Shown here: piece by piece, positions 7,589-12,143 of the stretch | Position numbering within the stretch: the stretch's first letter is position 1 | Layout: each line of letters opens with the position of its first letter | Origin: Gammaproteobacteria bacterium | GTDB taxonomy: Bacteria; Pseudomonadota; Gammaproteobacteria; BMS3Bbin11 | Assembly: GCA_030617565.1 (NCBI GenBank) | Contig: JAUWVE010000029.1 | Span: 1-12,143, forward strand | DNA: 12,143 nucleotides | Direction: 5' to 3' | Position numbers and translations under genes: made by a program | The notes under the pieces: model-generated | Database searches by the model: none | The model's input: the letters and a program-made list of their open reading frames with translations, nothing else | What the model was told of the DNA's origin: nothing

Positions 7589-7683
7589 TGATGAAAATAA
7601 TCCGTTTGAGGCAATGAATAAACCATATTTCTATGTCTTACTCAGATCTCATAGATCTAAACAGTACTAGCCAATACAAAAAC

Positions 7684-7710
7684 CTCTGTGTCCTCCGTGC
7701 CCTCTGTGGT
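7684..7710. repeat. Right inner arm: three 9-nt repeats
   Basis: Three consecutive 9-mers, CTCTGTGTC, CTCCGTGCC and CTCTGTGGT, in inverted orientation to 7571-7588. About 95 bp of unique AT-rich sequence lies between the two inner arms, with no credible coding frame. Confidence 0.8.
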
Positions 7711-7739
7711 AAAAGTTTTTTCGGTTTTCAGTCTTTCGT

Positions 7740-7760
7740 CTTGAAACTTGGAACTTGGAA
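7740..7760. repeat. Right outer arm: three 7-nt repeats
   Basis: CTTGAAA, CTTGGAA and CTTGGAA in tandem, ending 7 bp before the rpoS stop codon (complement of 7768-7770). They are inverse complements of the heptamers at 7511-7552. The whole repeat-bearing gap between the two stop codons is 264 bp. Confidence 0.85.
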
Positions 7761-7767
7761 CTCAGTT

Positions 7768-8622
7768 CTAAAGAAGCTCATCCATCGAATACCCTTCCCT
7801 TTCCAGCAACTTACGTAATTTCTTTAAGGCCTCAACCTGAATTTGCCTGACTCTCTCACGCGTTACCCCGACATCATCACCTACCTGCTCCAGGGTTGCC
7901 ACATCATGGCCACGCATACCGAATCGACGCAGAATAACCTCGCGCTGCTTATCAGGCAGGCTGTCCAGCCAGACATCCAGGTGTTTCATTACCTGATCGC
8001 TATGCAACATTTCTGCCGGGTCAGAGGATGAAGTATCGGGGATAGCATCAAGCAGGGTCCGGTCGCCATCATTTTCTACCGGACTGTCAAATGAGCTGAC
8101 GCGCTCCTGTTTATCAAGCATTTTCTTGACGTCATTAGCTGGCACATCAAGAAACTCTGCAATTTCACTCGCATTGGGTTCATGACTGAGCTTTTGCGTC
8201 AGTTGCTTGGCTGCGCGTAGATAGACATTGATTTCCTTGAGCACATGCACCGGCAGGCGTATGGTCCGGGTTTGATTCATTAGAGCACGTTCAATGGTTT
8301 GCCTGATCCACCATGTGGCATAGGTAGAAAATCGGAAGCCTCTCTCAGGATCGAATTTCTCTACCGCACGAATGAGTCCTAGATTACCTTCGTCAATAAG
8401 ATCCAGCAGTGGCAGGCCGCGGTTGATATAACGTCGTGAGATTTTGACTACCAGGCGGAGATTGCTCTCAATCATTCTGTTGCGTGCATCCATGTCACCT
8501 TTTTGGGTGAGCCGTCCAAAATAAACTTCTTCTTCAGCCGTCAGCAATTCAGAGAAGCCTATCTCCTTCAAGTACATCTGTGTAGCATCAACCCCAGCTG
8601 AGGAGGTATAGGGTGGCGTCAC
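7768..8622 (-). CDS. rpoS: Stationary-phase sigma factor RpoS (sigma-38), short N-terminus
   Basis: RpoS is the group 2 sigma-70-type factor that directs RNA polymerase to general-stress and stationary-phase promoters. Its identity follows from sequence and from the surE-pcm-nlpD neighbourhood. In the 284-residue reading, region 1.2 begins at DATQMYLKEIG (13-23), region 2 contains NLRLVVKISRRY and TWWIRQTIER (103-112), and region 4 carries the helix-turn-helix TLEQVGDDVGVTRERVRQIQ (243-262). Lys129 corresponds to E. coli Lys173, which is used for RssB-dependent proteolysis. The GTG start at 8622 is the only one available upstream of region 1.2, because an in-frame TGA lies six codons before it. 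The protein thus begins about 44 residues later than E. coli sigma-S and lacks region 1.1. A weak GGAG is 10 nt upstream. A mini-ORF overlaps the start. Confidence 0.95.
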   Translation of the reverse strand: MTPPYTSSAGVDATQMYLKEIGFSELLTAEEEVYFGRLTQKGDMDARNRMIESNLRLVVKISRRYINRGLPLLDLIDEGNLGLIRAVEKFDPERGFRFSTYATWWIRQTIERALMNQTRTIRLPVHVLKEINVYLRAAKQLTQKLSHEPNASEIAEFLDVPANDVKKMLDKQERVSSFDSPVENDGDRTLLDAIPDTSSSDPAEMLHSDQVMKHLDVWLDSLPDKQREVILRRFGMRGHDVATLEQVGDDVGVTRERVRQIQVEALKKLRKLLEREGYSMDELL

Positions 8623-8651
8623 GGGAGCAGCTCTCCGTCAGTCTGATCCAT
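8619..8651 (-). CDS. Ten-codon upstream reading frame overlapping the rpoS start
   Basis: An ATG at 8651 opens the frame MDQTDGELLP, whose TGA stop overlaps the rpoS GTG in the four bases GTGA (8622-8619). This arrangement suits translational coupling. There is no strong Shine-Dalgarno before the ATG. It could also be the remnant of the missing sigma-S N-terminus after a frameshift: the acidic sequence would fit, but it is too short to tell. That it is translated is inference. Confidence 0.3.
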   Translation of the reverse strand: MDQTDGELLP

Positions 8652-8706
8652 AATTATCTGCTTGTCCGTCTCATTGTACTACTGCCACCTTTTGTTGAAT
8701 GTATCA

Positions 8707-9498
8707 CTACCTGGAAGACAGGTAACTAGCTGGATTAACGGGCTTGCCATTTTTTCTGATCTCAAAATGCAGTATGGCCCTGCCTTTTCCATTGCTACCC
8801 ATCCGCCCAATCTTTTTTCCAGCCCTGACGTTCTGGCCCTCTGCAACGAGTATGTTGTCATTATGTGCATAGGCACTCAGAAAAGTCTTGTTGTGTTTTA
8901 GAATGATAAGCCTTCCATAGCCCCTGAGTCCACTCCCGGCATAAACTACATGACCATCGGCAGTTGCAAAAACGGCATCGCCAAATTTACCAGCGATATC
9001 TATACCATCCTTGCCTGCTGCAGGATTGAAGCGTGCCGTAACTTTGCGGTTGACGGTTGGCCAGACCCACCGCTTCACATTGCCCTGTGGGGCCTTCCCT
9101 TTGTAGGGTGTTGATTTTTTAACTGCGCGGGTCGAAGAGCTCTTTGTTGAACTGCCTGAAGAATAAGTCTTCTTTGTCGTCTTCGGCTTTGCCGCTTTCG
9201 ATGATGGCGGATACATGCGTAAGCGTTGCCCGGTACGTATCAGATACGGTGATCTGATACCATTCCACCTGGCTACATTTTTATAATCCTGTTTGATCGC
9301 CCAGGCTATGCTGTACAGGGTATCTCCCCGCTTGACTGTATAGACCGTGCCATATTTTGCATTCGGCAGGCTTCTATTTGCAGTGTAGTCGTATTTGTCG
9401 TGTTTATATTTAGCACCTGAATTACAGGCGCTCAGAAACAGCAACAATGAAATAGACAAGGCTAAAACAGAAAATTTCAAAGTCCAGCTTAGTCTCAT
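8707..9498 (-). CDS. nlpD: Lipoprotein NlpD, LysM plus degenerate LytM/M23 domain (amidase activator)
   Basis: NlpD is an outer-membrane lipoprotein that activates the septal amidase AmiC during daughter-cell separation. The 263 residues show a signal peptide ending in the lipobox LSAC (Cys25). A LysM domain follows at about 52-96 (YTVKRGDTLYSIAWAI...WNGI...IRTGQRLR), then a Lys/Ser/Thr-rich linker (about 98-142) and an M23-like domain (about 145-260). The latter has GKDGIDIAG where active peptidases carry a zinc-binding His, while the AYAH and LHFEI histidines remain. That loss is characteristic of NlpD, so it is probably an activator, not an enzyme. The ATG overlaps the yqaA stop by one base (TAATG). 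It lies 84 bp upstream of rpoS; in E. coli the main rpoS promoter lies inside nlpD, and I did not identify one here. Confidence 0.95.
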   Translation of the reverse strand: MRLSWTLKFSVLALSISLLLFLSACNSGAKYKHDKYDYTANRSLPNAKYGTVYTVKRGDTLYSIAWAIKQDYKNVARWNGIRSPYLIRTGQRLRMYPPSSKAAKPKTTKKTYSSGSSTKSSSTRAVKKSTPYKGKAPQGNVKRWVWPTVNRKVTARFNPAAGKDGIDIAGKFGDAVFATADGHVVYAGSGLRGYGRLIILKHNKTFLSAYAHNDNILVAEGQNVRAGKKIGRMGSNGKGRAILHFEIRKNGKPVNPASYLSSR

Positions 9499-10085
9499 TA
9501 ATAGAATAAATTGTAGATAATAGCAGCCAGAACAATAATCGCTACGCTGGCCCAGCCTATTTGTTCTACGCGCTTCTCCAGCACAGCATCGATTTTATCT
9601 CCGCCTGCATAAAGTAGACCGGCAACAAGAAAAAACCGTGCACCGCGAGCTACCAGTGAAGTCAGAATAAATGGCAATAAGGGCATCCCCACTACGCCGG
9701 CTGTAATGGTAAAAATTTTGTAGGGTATAGGTGAAAAACCGGCAATAAAAATTATCCAGACGCCATATTTTTCAAACAGCGACTGCACATAGACAAATTT
9801 TTCCTGAAAATGGTAAAGATCAATGATCGGCTGCGCCACCTGATCGAATAGAAACTGACCGATGTAATAGCCAATCACAGCACCTGCAACTGAACCGAGC
9901 GTAGCCAGGGTGGCATACCACCAGGCCTTGTCTCGACGAGCAAGCACCATGGGTGCCAGCAATACATCTACAGGAACCGGGAAAAAAGAAGATTCAGCCA
10001 CACTGGTCGCGGTCAGGTAATAACTGGCATGGGGATGCCTGGCCCAGCCGATGACACGCTTATACATACTACCGAAAATAGCCAT
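9498..10085 (-). CDS. yqaA: YqaA-type VTT/DedA-family membrane protein
   Basis: This 195-residue integral membrane protein of the VTT (SNARE-associated/DedA-like) superfamily is of the YqaA type. DedA relatives are implicated in lipid carrier or phospholipid translocation and membrane homeostasis; the specific substrate of this one is unknown. Visible features are ESSFFPVPVDVLLAPMVLA (31-49), the glycine-rich helix GSVAGAVIGYYIG (64-76), the re-entrant-loop signature FSPIPYKIFTITAG (117-130) with its conserved prolines, an Arg-containing segment LVARGARFFLVAGLLYAGG (144-162), and a C-terminal helix. It is coupled on both sides: its ATG overlaps the pcm stop by one base (TGATG) and its TAA overlaps the nlpD ATG. 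It occupies the position between pcm and nlpD, which is empty in E. coli. Confidence 0.88.
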   Translation of the reverse strand: MAIFGSMYKRVIGWARHPHASYYLTATSVAESSFFPVPVDVLLAPMVLARRDKAWWYATLATLGSVAGAVIGYYIGQFLFDQVAQPIIDLYHFQEKFVYVQSLFEKYGVWIIFIAGFSPIPYKIFTITAGVVGMPLLPFILTSLVARGARFFLVAGLLYAGGDKIDAVLEKRVEQIGWASVAIIVLAAIIYNLFY

Positions 10086-10738
10086 CAGCTACCCCCGATT
10101 AATGGCACGAAGCGGACAGCTTCGAGACTGGTTTTAGTAAAGCCGCTATTGGTTCGCTCAATTAGATACAATTCCTGTGCATTGTCCTCGCCGCTGGGGA
10201 TTACCATGCGCCCACCAGGCGCCAACTGAGAATAAAGTTCTTCAGGTATAGTCTGCGGTGCAGCAGTCACCAGGATGCCATCAAATGGACCCGTATCTGG
10301 CCAGCCAAAGGTGTTGCCCTTGGCTAATTTGTGAAAGATATTTCGCAGCCTTAGCTTGTAATGCAGGCGCTTTGCCTGTTTCAGCAACGGCTCTATACGT
10401 TCTACGCTATACACCGTACCCGCCAGCTTTGACAGTATAGTTGTCTGATAGCCTGAGCCGGTACCAATCTCCAGTACCTTGGCTGGCTTTCGGCCATCCA
10501 GCATAATCTGTGTCATCAGGGCAACAATATAGGGCTGTGAGATAGTCTGCCCGTAACCAATAGGCAAAGAACCGTTATCGTAGGCATGGGAGGCGATCCC
10601 TTCATCAACAAACAAATGTCTCGGTGTGTCCATCATCGCCGCCAGTACTTTCTCATCGGTGATGCCCATATCACGCAGACTGCTGATCAATCGCGCACGC
10701 GTGCGCATGGATGTCATGCCTATGCCGTTGAGATTCAT
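10085..10738 (-). CDS. pcm: Protein-L-isoaspartate O-methyltransferase
   Basis: Pcm methylates isoaspartyl residues in aged proteins using SAM, which initiates their repair. From the ATG at 10738 the protein has 217 residues. The family signature LPIGYGQTISQPYIVALM lies at about 59-76 and the SAM site KVLEIGTGSGYQT at about 87-99. VYSVERIEPL, VTAAPQTIP and the C-terminal EAVRFVPLIGG follow. The open frame extends to a TTG at 10762 inside surE, but the ATG at 10738 (starting MNLNGIGMTS) fits the family better. An ATG at 10717 (MTSMRTR), aligned with the Pseudomonas start, is an alternative. None of these has a strong Shine-Dalgarno. The gene begins 8 bp after the surE stop and overlaps yqaA by one base, indicating one transcript with surE, yqaA and nlpD. 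Confidence 0.94.
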   Translation of the reverse strand: MNLNGIGMTSMRTRARLISSLRDMGITDEKVLAAMMDTPRHLFVDEGIASHAYDNGSLPIGYGQTISQPYIVALMTQIMLDGRKPAKVLEIGTGSGYQTTILSKLAGTVYSVERIEPLLKQAKRLHYKLRLRNIFHKLAKGNTFGWPDTGPFDGILVTAAPQTIPEELYSQLAPGGRMVIPSGEDNAQELYLIERTNSGFTKTSLEAVRFVPLIGGS

Positions 10739-10746
10739 CGTCTGTA

Positions 10747-11490
10747 CTATTCTTCCAGCCAATGAGCGACGGTCTCTATCGCCGTGTAGCGTGTAAGGTC
10801 GATTTCAAGCGGTGTGACGGACACATAGTGGTTTTTAATCGCATGAAAGTCAGTGCCGGGCCCGGCATCCTGTTCCTGCCCGGCAGGACCTACCCAGAAT
10901 ATTTCCCTGCCATGTGGTGATTGCTGCCTGATTACGGGCTCAGATTTATGTCGCTTACCTAATCGGGTCGCCTGCAAACCCTGCAAATCTTCATACGGGA
11001 TATCCGGTATATTAATGTTAAGAATGCTGTCCGCGGGAAGCAAGCGCCGATTTAAACGATCGAGCAGATCGACTACCACCCTTGCGGCTGTATCATAAAA
11101 CTGGGGCTCATGACTCGTCATTGAAACAGCCATCGCAGGAAAACCGAGAAATCGCCCTTCCGTTGCTGCCGCCACAGTACCTGAGTAAATTACGTCATCA
11201 CCGAGATTGGCCCCATTGTTGATGCCGGCAATAACCATATCAGGCTCTTTTTCCATCAAACCGGTAATTGCCAGATGTACACAATCTGTTGGTGTGCCAT
11301 CAATATACTGAAAACCTTCCGCAGATTTTCGAACACTTAAAGGGCGCTGCAGGGTCAATGAATTACTGGCGCCGCTGTGATCTCTGTCCGGCGCAACAAC
11401 GGTAATCTCCTGAGATTCTTTTAGCGCCTCATAGAGGGCCCGCAACCCCGGAGCAAGGTAGCCGTCATCATTACTTAGTAGTATTCTCAC
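10747..11490 (-). CDS. surE: 5'/3'-nucleotidase SurE
   Basis: SurE is a metal-dependent nucleoside monophosphatase (also exopolyphosphatase) associated with stationary-phase survival. The product has 247 residues from a GTG at 11490 and opens directly with the family N-terminus RILLSNDDGYLAPGL. The metal ligands are in place at Asp8, Asp9, Ser39 (in DRDHSGASNS) and Asn91/92 (in AGINNGANLG), followed by YSGTVAAATEG. The frame continues open 41 codons upstream to an ATG at 11613, but that extension (MCIECSLACVAI and onward) has no family counterpart, so the GTG is preferred although its ribosome-binding site is weak. It heads the surE-pcm-yqaA-nlpD-rpoS cluster and diverges from moaC across about 160 bp. 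Confidence 0.95.
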   Translation of the reverse strand: MRILLSNDDGYLAPGLRALYEALKESQEITVVAPDRDHSGASNSLTLQRPLSVRKSAEGFQYIDGTPTDCVHLAITGLMEKEPDMVIAGINNGANLGDDVIYSGTVAAATEGRFLGFPAMAVSMTSHEPQFYDTAARVVVDLLDRLNRRLLPADSILNINIPDIPYEDLQGLQATRLGKRHKSEPVIRQQSPHGREIFWVGPAGQEQDAGPGTDFHAIKNHYVSVTPLEIDLTRYTAIETVAHWLEE

Positions 11491-11649
11491 CGTGTATTGT
11501 AAAATCCAGGATATGTCGGTTATCTTGCATAGTTGTTCAATTTTTTGGTCGCGCGCAGTATGCCATGTCAAGGTGGTGATGGCCACACAAGCCAGTGAAC
11601 ATTCTATGCACAAATATTATCTTTATTGATTAAGCAGGATAAACAAAGA

Positions 11650-12129
11650 ATGTCAGAATTAACACATTTCAACCAGAACGGCGATGCCCACATGGTCGAC
11701 GTCGGTGACAAGGCCAGTACCCACCGTACAGCCATTGCTGAAGGCACCATCGTGATGCAGGCAAAGACCCTGTCATTGATCATGCAGGGTGGTCACAAAA
11801 AAGGCGATGTACTGGGGATAGCCCGCATTGCCGGCATCATGGCCAGCAAGCGTACCGCTGACCTCATCCCCCTTTGCCATCCGCTGCCGCTGACCCATGT
11901 CGAAGTAAATTTTGAAATAGATACTGATGGCGGCTGTATCCACTGCCAGGCCAAAACCGAGACACATGGCCAGACAGGAGTAGAAATGGAAGCACTCACC
12001 ACCGTACAGATCAGCCTGCTGACCATCTATGATATGTGCAAGGCAATCGATCGGGGCATGGTAATGACAGATATTGGCTTAATTCACAAAAGCGGCGGAA
12101 AGTCTGGTTCCTGGGGTAGAAAAAAATAG
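11650..12129 (+). CDS. moaC: Cyclic pyranopterin monophosphate synthase MoaC
   Basis: MoaC acts after MoaA in the first step of molybdenum cofactor synthesis, converting 3',8-cyclo-GTP to cyclic pyranopterin monophosphate. From the ATG at 11650 the protein has 159 residues (E. coli 161). Conserved features are HMVDVGDKA (14-22), HKKGDV with Lys51, DLIPLCHPLPLT with His77, TGVEMEALT with Glu112 and Glu114, LTIYDMCKA with Asp128 and Lys131, and KSGGKSG (147-153). All the catalytic positions keep E. coli numbering, which supports this start over the in-frame TTG at 11626. AGGA lies 10 nt upstream. A TATTAT at 11615-11620 could be a -10 element, but I see no matching -35. No other moa genes are visible before the right edge. 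Confidence 0.96.
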   Translation: MSELTHFNQNGDAHMVDVGDKASTHRTAIAEGTIVMQAKTLSLIMQGGHKKGDVLGIARIAGIMASKRTADLIPLCHPLPLTHVEVNFEIDTDGGCIHCQAKTETHGQTGVEMEALTTVQISLLTIYDMCKAIDRGMVMTDIGLIHKSGGKSGSWGRKK

Positions 12130-12143
12130 ATTTACGCATTACG

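Noticed and set aside
7504..7767. CRISPR array
   Set aside because: The units are 7 and 9 nt with no spacers between them and are arranged as inverted arms, unlike CRISPR repeats; no cas genes are nearby.
7633..7818. 61-codon plus-strand frame across the repeat core and the rpoS end
   Set aside because: It reads through the 9-nt repeats (giving LCVLRALCG) and the antisense of rpoS, with no ribosome-binding site or family resemblance.
9051..9205. Repeat-rich low-complexity stretch in nlpD
   Set aside because: It encodes the normal Lys/Ser/Thr-rich linker between LysM and M23 domains and has no DNA-level repeat structure worth separate mention.
10739..10762. TTG start for pcm inside surE
   Set aside because: An ATG eight codons later gives the expected family N-terminus, and the TTG has no supporting ribosome-binding site.
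11491..11613. 41-codon N-terminal extension of surE to an upstream ATG
   Set aside because: The SurE fold begins exactly at RILLSNDDG; the extension has no family counterpart and no clear ribosome-binding site.

Overview
The window looks like an ordinary chromosomal segment of a gammaproteobacterium with mid-range GC. Nearly every protein aligns along its length with E. coli or Pseudomonas core proteins, and two classical gammaproteobacterial neighbourhoods are present. I cannot name the genus. Genes are dense, there are no rRNA or tRNA genes, and I see no CRISPR array, prophage, transposase or defence cassette.

Block 1 (1-6917) is the carAB-greA-yhbY-rlmE-ftsH neighbourhood. On the minus strand, reading right to left, it holds carA, carB, greA, a four-helix DUF4149 membrane protein, rlmE and the start of ftsH, which runs off the left edge. 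yhbY is inserted on the plus strand between rlmE (divergent) and DUF4149 (convergent). carA and carB are 4 bp apart and encode the two subunits of carbamoyl-phosphate synthetase. greA serves transcript cleavage. YhbY and RlmE act on the large ribosomal subunit. FtsH is the membrane AAA+ protease.

Block 2 (7768-11490) is a tight minus-strand cluster, surE-pcm-yqaA-nlpD-rpoS. These encode a survival-phase nucleotidase, isoaspartyl repair, a VTT-domain membrane protein, a septal amidase activator and the stationary-phase sigma factor. pcm/yqaA and yqaA/nlpD overlap by one base each. Between the blocks lies one plus-strand gene, an Mth938-like protein (7135-7503). At the right end moaC (molybdopterin cofactor synthesis) diverges from surE.

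The unusual material is non-coding. Both convergent gene ends (1471-1545 and 7504-7767) are filled with short-period inverted repeats. The second is a nested structure with 7-nt repeats outside and 9-nt repeats inside, spanning almost the whole gap between two stop codons, and the first is a degenerate relative of its inner arms. The carAB leader contains a terminator-like hairpin whose 3' arm can also pair with the carA ribosome-binding site. rpoS begins at a GTG about 44 residues later than E. coli sigma-S and overlaps the stop of a 10-codon upstream reading frame. Five of the 14 genes appear to use GTG or TTG starts. I found no clear new multi-gene system; the repeats and the two leader regions are the best candidates for follow-up.
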